NCBI GenBank assembly: GCA_900155495.1
Contig: FTLJ01000150.1
Location: forward strand, 1-64,000
Direction of reading: 5' to 3'
Length of the DNA stretch: 64,000 nt
Origin: Porogramme epimiltina
Taxonomy: Eukaryota; Basidiomycota; Agaricomycetes; Polyporales; Polyporaceae
Under the pieces are notes generated by a model. The model was given only the letters and a program-made list of their open reading frames with translations, did not search any database and was not told where the DNA came from. The translations under genes and the position numbers were made by a program. Every line of letters begins with the position of its first letter. Position 1 is the stretch's first letter. Positions 1 through 10,926 of the stretch are shown in pieces.

Positions 1-255
1 TGATGACGAGACGCTCGTGATAAGAGCAGGAGGAGAAGGGGGCGCCGGGTCGCGAAAACAAGCGCACGAGAATGGAGGGCGAAACATTCACAGTGAATGG
101 TGTGCTCTGAAGCACAAAAATGACATATATTATGAGAGATATGTGCTATGGATATATACGGGAGTGTGCAGAAGAATTTTTGAGGCGGGGGATGGCGTGG
201 TGCGTGAACTCGCCAAACGGGAAAACGAAATGGGAAGTCCCGGGGACAAAACGGT

Positions 256-450
256 ATGAGCGCGGGACGAGATGTCATTTCGCGAAAACATAAAGACCCT
301 TTGCATAGCTGTATTCCCTTCTTCACAGACGCCAGGAGGGTCTTCTTCCACGATATACTTGGCGAGTATGTCGGTAATGAGTCGCTCAGCCCGGATTGTG
401 CGTTCAAATTTGGATCAGGGAGGACCACGAACTTCGCGAGATCCACTTAG
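256..450 (+). pseudogene. Relic of a DUF6535-type C-terminus
   Basis: A plus-strand reading frame here contains, at about 298-400, a peptide beginning LHSCIPFFTDARRVFFHD and continuing to EYVGNE. It aligns without gaps to the C-terminal segment LEICLPIFDDARQVYFHE...EYLGND of the DUF6535 gene at 8468-10828, with about 16 of 30 residues identical. No matching upstream exons are evident in bases 1-255, and the frame ends 40-50 codons after the similarity. I infer either a decayed copy or the last exon of a gene lying mostly outside the window. Its 3' end overlaps, antisense, the 3' end of the minus-strand DUF6535 gene at 415-2542. Function, if any, is unknown. Confidence 0.5.
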
Positions 451-2542
451 AGCTTCCAAGCCGCCATCATTGAGCCCTAAAATGACGCTCCTTTCCGCGT
501 TCTCCGGTCTCCACGCTCTAGAAGCTTCTTCGAGGAACTTAGCAGCCTGTTCCGAGATCAGGTCGCTTCCGTACTCTGAGACTAGTTCCACGAGCGCCAC
601 GAGCTCTCCTGGGTGAAAATCCAAGAATGCGCGCCAGCCGGGGTTGTCAGTGAATCGCTCTGGGAGGCGGTGGAGAGCATCTCGAGCGGACCGTTTGATG
701 TTTTCGAGGTTTCCGTCTGGAATGCCATCCAGGGACAGGGCTCGGAAGACAATGTCGAGCATGATGAAGTGCACAAGTATTCCTTCGACATCCCGGGGGC
801 CATCAGGAGGAGCGGCTGCGAGCTCGGAGCACGCCGCATGGGCAACTATCGAAACGAACGGTAAGCGATATCGTGATCACGCGTGAGATATCATACTCAC
901 TATGTTGAAGAACTCCTCCATCGCTCCCGTACTTTCCTACGTGTGCCTCGTCAAACAGGCGGCGTATGACGTAATGCATCCGAGAGAGCAGTTGAAACCG
1001 GATGTGGCGCGCATTAGAGAGGTATTGAGCCAGGACTCCCGCCAGCCATCGTAATCTCTCAGGGCGGGATGGCGCCCCTTCGAGTATGGCTGTGCACCAT
1101 GATCTCTTGAGCCATCTTGGGACGTCCAGCGCAATGGTTCCGGAGTCGTGGTCGTGCTGAGCGAGGCATGCGATCCAGGTGAAGAGCCCATCGTTCCACA
1201 CTTCGCGTTCGTGGCAGGTAGGCCAACCCGTGTCCTTTGGTCCCCAACGTGTGACGTTTGTTGAGTATATATTCTCGAAGGACTTGAGCGCCAGAGAGCG
1301 AGGAAGGTCTGTGAAGCAAACTGAGGCCATGAGGAGGAGGTTGGGGTCCATCGTCATTGTGTATGCGGTCACAACCAGGTCGGCGTCGAGATTATATTGT
1401 TCACGGCTGACGAGCAGGCGCTCGCGGCCCTGCCAGTGCCGGGGAGGGAGGGTGTATCTGGACCACGAGTGGAGCCAGTTGTATATGCGCCGTGCGAAGT
1501 CGTACCGGACGAGAGCCGGAACGCCACCAACATGCAGACGCTCTAGTTTGGAAGCTAGCGCATGCACTCTACTCCACTTCCAGACCTTAGCGAGAAGCCT
1601 GCCCTTGGTGTATCGAAGGGATTCGAAAATCCGATGGAGGAATATTGACTGGGGTGCAAGGTAAGGGCAATCATCGACGAATATGGGGAGAAATAGTGCG
1701 CAGAAGAAGAAGGCGAAGAGAACGAAGACAAGCGATGAGGCTATCCCCGCCACAGCCGGGTGGAAAGCCCACAGCAATATAAGTAACCCCGCGAGGAAGA
1801 GGTCAAGACCGAGTTGGAGGAGGATGCCAATTCCTTCCACAATTGTCGCGACTTTCCACTTGATCAATCCATTCAAGCGACGCTGGCGGAGGCGTGCTAC
1901 ACCCCGAGACGAGCCGGATAGCCCACTGCAGTATTCATGGATCCACTGTTTCACGACGAGGCCGACAACTGCAGCGGACAGGCCGAGGATGAGCGCAGAG
2001 AACCACGTGATGTTCAACCATACAATCCAACGCGGAGGTCGAGATGGCGGGGAGATCTCTGATGAGGTAAGGCCAGGCGCGGTAGAGTTGATGAAACCCC
2101 CTTCCACCCTAAAACTTGCCAGCTGGAGTGAAATCGTCTGCAACACTGCTAGAGTAGGGTCTATGGCGGGGGGTTGTAGAAGTGGATACGATTGGACGTT
2201 GAATGCCGTAACGACGGCCGAAAAGAGACCGGCCTGCATTATGCGCGTCAGCGGTCGTCAAGGGGTAAATAGGGCATTGTGTGCTCACGAAGACAAGATG
2301 CGTGTCAATTTCCTCTTTCCACCTCTTCACTGTGTTGTCACTGTATAGTTCTACCACTTTCGCGGTCTCTGTCCATGCGTGCTCTTTTTCCTTCTCTGTA
2401 TAGAACGTCTTTCGTTCGTTTTCTAGTTCCTGCGTAGTTATCGTTAAGTCCGCATACTAACACAGTAGGATATCGAATATACCTCGAGTGTGGGGATCTG
2501 GAAGTCCCGAGGTTCGTGTTGGCAAGGGAATTCTGCTTCCAT
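415..2542 (-). CDS. DUF6535 family multi-pass membrane protein (copy 1)
   Basis: Four exons: 2542-2483, 2429-2289, 2233-901 and 845-415, giving 654 residues; introns are 53-55 nt. The start is the ATG at 2542, whose short first exon splices in frame. The N-terminal third carries the family signature: a Trp-rich helix (KRWKEEIDTHLVF), then AGLFSAVVTAFNVQSY, a polar loop with PSRPPRWIVWLNITWF, and hydrophobic helices around residues 68-85, 140-165 and 210-260. The family is expanded in Agaricomycetes and has no established function. The C-terminal half is soluble and probably helical. It is in inverted orientation to its paralog at 8468-10828, with an MFS and a flavin-reductase gene between. 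Exon boundaries match the paralog in the core, but the C-terminal tail diverges and ends early. High confidence in the family, moderate in the exact 3' end. Confidence 0.85.
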
Positions 2543-3774
2543 CTGGCAGGTACACAAAGGACAAAGCCCAGGTGAGAGAAAATGAGTCTTGTGGGCCTCA
2601 TGAGAAAGATTTTCATGACACGTACTACTAGAGAGTGGGGAAACTTGAAGGTCGGTTTGTGAGACGCTGCTGGCAGGCGGATGAAGGGAAGCATATAAGT
2701 CGACTTACGTGAGAGGGAATATCAACTGATGAGGAATAGAAGCACTGATATACAGCGCTTCTTCCTTCCGGAAAGTTGGGTTAGTGACGATGGGCAGATG
2801 GCTTCAAGTTGATGATCCTTGCAATGCAACTGACTGCGTAGCTGGCCTGACCCAGCCTAGTACGTAAAAATGCCCGTAGATAAAAGGCAGTGTACTACGT
2901 GATGTACAGGCTGACGCTGACAATGAGTAGGTCAGTTACATGGCACGTATTGAGCATGTAGGCGTTAGCCTTCAGTCCGAGTCGACAGATGCTGGCACAA
3001 TTGATCCGGTCGGGTTTCAGGAAGGATTGCGTAGTATGAGTACATTTCCGGATTACTCAACAGGAGTTCCGATTTCAGGCGGAGGTCTAGATCGGTATGG
3101 CTTTGGCGCGTGCACCGGCAGAAACGTCGGAGGATCAGGATCCTTGGCCAACAGCGGTGGGCGCTTCGGGAAGGCGCGGAGGGTGTTGTTTGACTTCATT
3201 TGCACACTTTCCGAATTAGGCGTATAGCGCCCGATGACTCACCGGCGTTACAGCCTGAGTCGGCATTCTAGGCTGCCAGCAACTTGGGCTCGAACTTCAC
3301 GTTGTTCCCCAGCTGCATGTAGGGCGCCGTAAACTCGCATTGCACATAGGGACATACGCGGTGTCATAAACTGTATGTCTGGACCTAAAAGCCTTTAATT
3401 GATATGGACCCTTGTGATAACCTTCGCATCTGCTGATTTCCGACTGTTGCAGGACTCAAAGCGCCGCCACCGATATCGGCGGCCTCTCTTCTCAGCTTAC
3501 GCATTCGCCTTGCACCCTCCTCATTGGTTCTTGAGGAGAAGGCAGCGCCAAGGCTTAGCTATGATAGGGGCCCTATGCCCACCGTGGCGACTACCCAGCT
3601 CGAGCAACGCGCAATAACACCGTCGTCGCCGTCTTGCGAGTCTTAATAATCCACAATGTCCCTCGAACTGGCTGAGCAAGCATCAAGGTGTAGAGCTTTC
3701 AAATACGAACACACGTCAATGGGTCTCTCCGTCGTTCTCTGCCCTCTCTCCTGGGATCATCGGCGTCGGCATTC
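2543..3774. other. Intergenic; divergent promoter region of the DUF6535 and MFS genes
   Basis: About 1.2 kb between two divergent genes. The only long frame (2940-3227, +, 95 codons, Gly/Ser-rich) has no recognisable similarity and no introns that extend it, so I do not call it. Nothing else seen. Confidence 0.5.
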
Positions 3775-6145
3775 ATGGATAGCCCTATAACGGCGACAGC
3801 TTCCTCTGATGTGGCCATTCCACTCCATGATATCTCACAAACCCCTCCTCTCGATCACATCAGCGACAAGTGCTCGGTCTCCACCCAAAGCGCCCGAATA
3901 TCCAACGCACGACGGTATCTTCTCTTCGCCATATTCTGCACCGCCAACGCCCTCGACTCGTACAACTTGAATGCATTGTTCGCGGGTCTTCCCGCGCTCA
4001 AGGATGCTTTCGAGCTCGATGAAGTTGATGCAAGCTGGGTCATGAGCGCGTTCAACCTCACGTATGCTTCCTTCCTTCTCATTGTGCGTAGGTCTTCCGT
4101 TGTCCCTCGTCACATCTCTCTTAACGTATTTCCTTTGTGCTTCAGAGCGGAAGGATAAGTGACGTCTATCATCCAAGTGAGTGCCGTACTATAGTGTGGC
4201 CGTTTAGATTGTTCGATTTCCGAGAGTTACTAATGGATCGTCTTTCTAGAACCAGCCTTCGTAGTCGGTGTGTTCGCGCTCGGGATACTGTCTCTCGGGG
4301 CAGGCTTTGTGCAGAACAAGATCGGTCTCATTGTTATTCGTGCTTTCTGCGGTATCTGTGAGTACTTGCATTGCGTCCTGTCCTCCCGACCCTCGTACAT
4401 TTGAGGGGTGAAACGCCTATGAATGCGGAAAGCTCGCTACATCGCAATGACTGATAGGCTATGGAAATCCCCCCAATCTCGCGTACCCATATCACTCTCT
4501 GTCTTTGGCATAAGTTGTGAAGCGGAATGGGTTAAGATTGCTTCATTATCACTTGTGATGCATACTATATTGCCCCACGCCCAGGTCCCGGTCAGAATGT
4601 CGTAGCGGCAACTGATTTTGTTCGCATACAGGTGCTGCACTGAGCATACCATCATCTCTCGCCCTCATTGTGCGTTTCTTCCCTGAGCCGCATGAACAAG
4701 CACTTGCGATCGCACTTTTCGGGGGTGTTGGTGCGCTAGGAAACGGTTAGTCTTCCTCTTACTGTCATGTAATTGCATAGCACTCAAACGTACCCAACGC
4801 AATAGTGTTCGGGACGATGATCAGCGCAATATTTGTTGAATTCGCAGACTACCGCTGGATATTCTGGCTCACGGCTATCGTCGGGGTACCTGCAGCACTC
4901 GTCTGCATTGCACTTATCCCATCGCGCGAAGACGAACAGCAGACTGCGGGTACAGTGGACGGTAAGCCATCGAGTAGGTTGACGAACTTGCGGAAACTCG
5001 ACTTAGTCGGGGTCACCAGCCTGACCGGTAAGCCTTTGGATGTTGACACATCGTTTCGCCTCACACTGACAACCGATTAAATTGCATAGTTGCCATGATC
5101 TTGTTTATCTTTGCAATTACGAGCGGGTCGGGGTCCGGCTGGGGGTCCGCGCAGGTCATCGCGCCCCTTATAATTTCAATTTTCCTGGTCGTAGCTTTCT
5201 TCTTCTGGGAGGCGCGGATACCTGCGGAGAACGCTGCAGTGTAAGCCTCGTTCCTCACCTCCGATTACGTCTGACTCCTGACCATGCGAATCAGACCTCC
5301 ACGCACATGGTTTCTTCCAAACTTTTCGGTACTGTTCGGGGCAGCGGTCCTTCCCTACTTCTGGTGGTCCACGGTTTTCGTCATTTTATTCCCGCTCTGG
5401 CAGCAAGTCTATGGATGGTCCGCGATCCGCTCAGGGCTGCAGATGTATGTCTACAGTTGTCTTCTCCTCGCTCTCGTAACCTCTTGACACCAATTCTCCG
5501 TGTGACAGGATCCCCGTTGGCATTTCTGCGACACTTATCAGCTTCACGAGTCCTCTCGGGCGGTATCTCCCGCGCAAAGTGCTTATCCTCACTGGTACGA
5601 CGCTTGCCGCCGTCGCCACCGTGTTACTTGTCTTCGGCGATGCACCGGACAAGTACTGGAGGTTCACCTTCCCTGGAATCATCATCGGTTCAGCCGGGAT
5701 CATGATGGCCTACATGCACGTCAGGTGCGCCTCTGCCCCTCCCCCTCCCCATCGAGCCACGAGTACTAAACTACCTCTCCCCCCTCGCAGCATCGCCATC
5801 TTTGAGACCGCTCCACCTGCCATGGCCGGCGTCGTCGGCGCGATGTTCAACTTCGCGCTCCAGCTCGGCGCGGCGCTCGGGCTCTCTATCGACACGTCCA
5901 TCGAGTCTTCTATCGAGGCGCGTCCTGGTAGTGGTGGCTTTGAGGGCTTCAAAGGCCGCCGCGCGACACTGTGGTGGCTCTTTGCGGCGGTTTGCGTTGA
6001 AACTGTCACCATTCTCGTGTTCTTCCACGAGCGCCGGTTGCAGTCAGTTGAGGACGCCGTGGAGAAAGTATGCGAGAGGAAGGTCGAAGGCGACCTGGGT
6101 GTGAAGGGGGGATGTGAAACTCTCCAGGAAGAGGTGGTAGTTTAG
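3775..6145 (+). CDS. MFS drug:H+ antiporter-type transporter (DHA2-like)
   Basis: Nine exons: 3775-4083, 4146-4176, 4250-4357, 4632-4745, 4806-5027, 5090-5240, 5295-5444, 5509-5724 and 5791-6145, giving 551 residues. After a 40-residue polar N-terminus the first helix begins near RRYLLFAIFCTANALDSYN. The loop SGRISDVYHPK is the family motif A region, and GGVGALGNVFGTMISA matches the antiporter motif C. About 14 hydrophobic segments can be counted, the DHA2 pattern. The C-terminus is cytosolic and charged. It probably exports small hydrophobic toxins or metabolites across the plasma membrane with proton antiport; the substrate cannot be told from sequence. The closest plus-strand neighbour is a flavin-reductase-fold gene 326 bp downstream; functional coupling is unproven. 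All splice sites are GT-AG and the exon sum is 552 codons including the stop. Confidence 0.93.
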
Positions 6146-6471
6146 AAGATAGGCATCGAGAACGCGAACGTTCAAAGAGGTTACCACATTTTTAGTTACG
6201 TACCTGTATATACAACCCCATGATGAACCTATATAGATTAGACATCAATAGGGAATGAATGCTGCTTACTGATCAGTGCGGTCTCGTGAGCGTGTTCAGT
6301 TTGACGTCAGCGTCTAACTTTATCTTATCGCTGACAGCCAGTGGGAGACCGTCTTCCCGATATGGATGCCTACAATATCTCAACGTGAGCAACTTACTCA
6401 GACAGTCGCCACTGTAACCGTATTATACCGCATCATGCCCTCTGTTCCTCTCACTTCACGACCTCCGTCGC
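6146..6471. other. Intergenic, no gene seen
   Basis: 326 bp between two plus-strand genes; presumably the MFS 3' UTR and the promoter of the next gene. No open frame of note. Confidence 0.4.
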
Positions 6472-7996
6472 ATGCTCCATCGCCTCCGTGCCACCGCAAA
6501 CTCCCGCCGTAGCCTCAGCCCACGTTTCCCGCTCGCCAGCTCTTTTCTTCGTCAAGTACACCTTGCGCGCGCCATGTCAACTTCATCGCAGCTCCCGCCG
6601 TTCGCAGACACGAAGACCAAGTTTACGGAAACTCGCAACCCCGGATTCACGTTTGGTCAGAAAGTGAACGCGACTGACGATGGGCAGCGGTGGGTTGAGG
6701 GCGAGAAAGCAGGGTGGAAGGTTATCGATACTTCGAAGGAGTCACCTATGTAAGTTGGCCATTCAATGCGGACGTTCGCAAGTCTCACTTTCAGCTACGC
6801 GTACACTCTAAACTCCCCTACAGGGACCTTGTAAGCCTCTACCGCATGTCTCCCCAATACGCGTGTAGTAACGCCTTCGCGGTGTAGTACAAGATGATGA
6901 TCAGTGGAATCGTTCCTCGTCCTATTGCGTTCGTGTCAAGCATCGCTGAAGATGGTACAGAGAACCTTGCACCGTTCAGGTTAGCCCCCTCCTTACGCTT
7001 CACAACGCTTCTTCTCATCTTGCTCTCACTGCAGCTGGTTCAACATGGTCCGTCCGTCATATGCACTCTTTGCTCTCGCTCTATCTCACGCAGCATCCCT
7101 CTCGCCCAGGTCACCCACAACCCCCCTCTCGTCTCCATTTCTGTCGCAACAAGCGCGAAGGGGATGAAGGATACGGCTCACAACATCAAGGCGACCAAGA
7201 ACTTCACCGTGAACATCATCAGCGAGCCGTTCATAGAGAACGCCAATGTCTCCTCCATCGACACCCCCAGCGACATTAGTGAGTGGCCGCTCACAGGCCT
7301 GACCAAGGAGCCCAGTGTACGTTCTATCATACGCATCATCTAGGAGGCAATGGGTTGACAATACGTGATGTCTAGATCCACGTCAAGGCGGCGAGAGTCA
7401 AGGAGAGCGCGTTCAGCATGGAGTGTGAGGTGAGTGTCAAGTCTTCTCTTCGCTATTGGAGGTGTGGATATGGGTCTGGGGGCGAGATATCAGAGCATAT
7501 CGAGTACAGAGGAGCGGCGAAAGGCTAGCGTAACAAGCTAGTCGTCCCACACAACTCGCACATTGTGCGCGTCAGGCCTTGAGCTCACAGGAATCGAGGC
7601 AGGCATACCAACCTCCTGTCTAGGCCCGCTGCGTGCTAGGGACAGCACACCAAACTCTCGTTCACCACCCCTTCCACTCTTCACTCTGCACCCGCTCATC
7701 CTTATCCACTTCCGCAGCTCTATCAAGCAGTCGACATCACGCACCCCGACACCGGGGCGCACACGACCTCGCTCATCCTCGGGCTCGTCAAGTACATCCA
7801 CGTCCGCACGGACGTTCTCAACGAGCGCGGTCTCGTCGACCTCGCCGCGCTGCGCCCCGTCGGCCGTGGCGGCGACATCACGTACACCCGCGTCGGCGAC
7901 GCGTTCCGTCTCCTGCGGCCTGCGTGGTCGGACGAGGCCGAGCGCGCCCGCGCGGTCATTCAAGGTGACGTGTCGGGTGCCGGGGGGAAGTTGTGA
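6472..7996 (+). CDS. Flavin reductase-like domain protein, probably mitochondrial
   Basis: Seven exons: 6472-6749, 6824-6830, 6888-6979, 7035-7047, 7110-7316, 7376-7429 and 7718-7996, giving 309 residues. The N-terminus is rich in Arg and Ser with no acid for about 40 residues, which looks like a mitochondrial presequence; a second in-frame Met (MSTSSQLPPF, 6574) could give a cytosolic form. The flavin-reductase (DIM6/NTAB, split-barrel FMN) domain starts at MMISGIVPRPIAFVSS and includes WFNMV, HNPPLVSISVA and DTAHNIKATKNFTVN. It ends with a short charged tail. The family binds FMN and reduces flavins or acts as a flavoprotein oxygenase; the substrate is unknown. Oddities are a 7-nt and a 13-nt exon and a 288-nt last intron, against about 60 nt for the others. 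Confidence 0.88.
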
Positions 7997-8467
7997 GAGG
8001 CGTGGGGTGGAGTGGGACGGCAGGGGCGAGGGTGGTGAGGTCGGGAGGGCAGAGCGCGGGAATGGAACATAGGTGCGAGCACCAGAATTATACAGATGTG
8101 TTGTACAACAGTGTTTGGGCAATTGATATGGATCAACTGGACCTACGCCGTGCTCAATAGCCAACTATTGGGAAAGGCATCCAAGGATGGTGCTCGGCGT
8201 ATCTGTGCGCCGTGGTGGCGGTACCGGTGAAAACATTGGCAGAAGAGAAGAAGTGTCTATTTCTCAAGGCTGACAGCTAGAGGGCCCTTCCTACGCGATG
8301 TAGGACGGATGACCGGAGACCGACTTCTCCGGTCTGCTCGTCAGTGTCCCCGGATGACACGGTCTGGACACCTTTGACGCCGTCGACGTATGGAATGGTT
8401 CTTCAAAATCTCTCTCAGTCCAGCCTTCCGCCACGTCGCATGAGCATCCTGCTCTCAAGAGACCGAG
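7997..8467. other. Intergenic, no gene seen
   Basis: About 470 bp between co-oriented genes. The opposite-strand frame at 7538-8164 is a shadow of the GC-rich exon and has no similarity. Nothing else seen. Confidence 0.4.
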
Positions 8468-10828
8468 ATGCCCGAGGTAGGTACCTATTGTGCATCGTCT
8501 CCACTGGGGTTTACTAACAGTCCGACGTCCATTGCTTTAGGAAGCTATGCAAGGAGGTAAAGCGCCGGAGGACATATCACCAAATACCAAAGAGGGCGAT
8601 TCTGGAAGTAAAGTACGTGCACAGTGTCTTCTGTAAGGTTGAAACTGACTTGTTCGCGCTCCGATTAGGAAGAAACGATTCGGCCCCCCAAGTTTCCATG
8701 GCCTGTGCCAACGGTAGAAGTATGATCGTCCATCCCGCTGCTGCTCGATGAGTTCACGGCATTAATGGAAATCCTTTACAGTTACTCGGCGCTCAGCGTG
8801 CTGTCCTTTATACCGACGAAGAGAAGGAACGCGCATGGGCTGGCGCCGCCGACGTTGTTAAAACATACAGCGATGAAGTAGTACAGCGGTGGAACTCGGA
8901 AGTCGACACTGTACTGGTATTTGTAAGTCCATAGTCCTGTCAACTCCGCATGAACCTGTGCCAACGCTTCACAGGCCGGCCTTTTCTCAGCCATTCTCAC
9001 GACCTTCAACGTCCAATCGTACCTTCTTCTCCAACCTGCATCTCCCGATCAAACCATTCTGGCCCTTCAAGCCATCTCAAACCAGCTTCAAAGCTTCACA
9101 GCGACAGGCTCGTTTGTGAATTCCACTGCGCCCGCCTTCAGCATATCGCGTCCTCCGGCAGACGTCGCTCCTCCGACGTGGACGGTCGCGTTGAACATCT
9201 GCTGGTTCTCAGGGCTTATCCTCAGCCTTTCTGCAGCAGCCGTCGGCCTCACCGTCAAGCAGTGGACAAACGAGTACCGTAGCGGTATCTCCGGCACCTC
9301 TCGAGAAGTCGCGCGCCTCCGTCAATATCGCCTCAACGGGCTTGCAAAATGGCGCGTCGGCGCGATCGTGGCTACCCTCCCCGTCCTTCTCCAGCTGGCG
9401 CTGGCACTTTTCCTTTCGGGGCTCCTCATCCTCCTATGGACTCTCCATCCAGCCGTAGCTGGCACAGCCTCCATGCTAGCTGGGTTACTGTTCCTCTTCA
9501 ATGTCTGCGTGGCCGTACTACCATCATTCAATACCGACTGTTCCTATGCCTCCCCCCAGTCCATAGCTTTGTCATCTGTCTACAAACGACTGAGGGTACC
9601 TGCTGTCAAGGTGATCCGAGGAATCCTGTTGATCTGTACCCATATCCTGTGGCGCGTGCTGTACAAGCTCATCGCCCCTTGGAACTCCGACCTCGCATTG
9701 CGCTGTATGGCCGCAGGTTGCAACCTGTTCTTTGTAGGGCCTATGGTAGAACCCACCATGACGTGGCATGGCCAGGAACAATGGGAAGTACAAACATCGA
9801 CTCATGCGCTCGACACGGACACTCTCCTCGCGGCGTACAGGATAACCATGAGCGCCGACCAACTTGATACATCAACGATCTGTTTCTCCGACCTGCCAAA
9901 TAATGCTGTCTACAACTTCCTGGAAGAGTTCCACGCCGTCAGCGAGGCGAACCTAGGGGAGGGATTCAGCGAGCGATGGAAACCGAATAGGCTCGAGCTT
10001 TGGGTAGATGCTATTTACAATTGGATCGTTGTTTCGGAAGCGAACCCCAAAGACGGCGAAACCATTGCTACACGCCCAGTCTGGTTACAATCTCTGTGCA
10101 ACTTCACACTCCGCGACCCCGCCTCCCTCGAAAAGACTGAATGGGTATTGTCGGTTCTCGCCTTGGATGTTCTCGGACGGGATCGCCGAACTGAGTCACA
10201 ATCTTGGCCGGCCCTGGCCGACATCCTACGCACCGTATCCGTGTCCAATGAGATACTCAGCCCTGCGACAGTCCTTTCAAGTGAGTTTATCACCGGAGTT
10301 CTCGAAGCCTTCTAAGATATTGACGTGCTTTGTCTCATAGCGGCTAGTTCAGCGGCTCAGTGGCTGCACGACTCGAGCCCCTGTGGTGCTGGCGAGATAG
10401 GAGGGTACATATACGCCATTAACACCCTCGGATGGTGCTCACTTCAAAAAGGCCTCCCTGATAGCGACCGGAAGACTATTAGAGAATATGGGGAATACTG
10501 GTTCAAGGAACTTTTCGCACTCATGGGCAAGGAATCGTGGTGGGGAGACACGCCACAACGACCGGAGACCGCACTCGACCTCCTTGACCTCTTTGTCGGC
10601 CGGGAAGATGTTTTCCCTTACGATGAGGAGCTGGAAATCTGCCTTCCCATCTTCGACGACGCCCGGCAAGTTTACTTCCACGAAGGACTCCATGAATATC
10701 TCGGCAACGATGCGAAATCCCTCAAGTACATTCGGTACAGCAACGCGCTCAGCCTACTTAAGGCACGACTAGGGGTCGACAATACATCCAAGAAATGCTC
10801 CCCGACTTGCAAACGATGCGAAAATTAG
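8468..10828 (+). CDS. DUF6535 family multi-pass membrane protein (copy 2)
   Basis: Six exons: 8468-8476, 8541-8612, 8669-8719, 8782-8922, 8975-10280 and 10341-10828, giving 688 residues. The first exon holds only three codons (MPE); this start is chosen because every following junction keeps frame and the N-terminal motif matches copy 1. The family core reads QRWNSEVDTVLVF, then AGLFSAILTTFNVQSYLLLQ, WTVALNICWFSGLI, and hydrophobic helices near residues 165-190 and 230-290. The C-terminal soluble region ends in a Cys-rich tail (CSPTCKRCEN). The intron at 10281-10340 sits at the same place as the last intron of copy 1. It is convergent with helicase A, whose stop is only about 100 bp away. Function unknown; membrane location is inferred. 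Confidence 0.88.
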
Positions 10829-10926
10829 CCAGATATAAGTATCATGATGAACAGTGGGCGCTATATCGTAACAGCTAGTGTCGTTCGCCCATTGTATACA
10901 AACTATAGCCTCGTCAACACAGCCAA

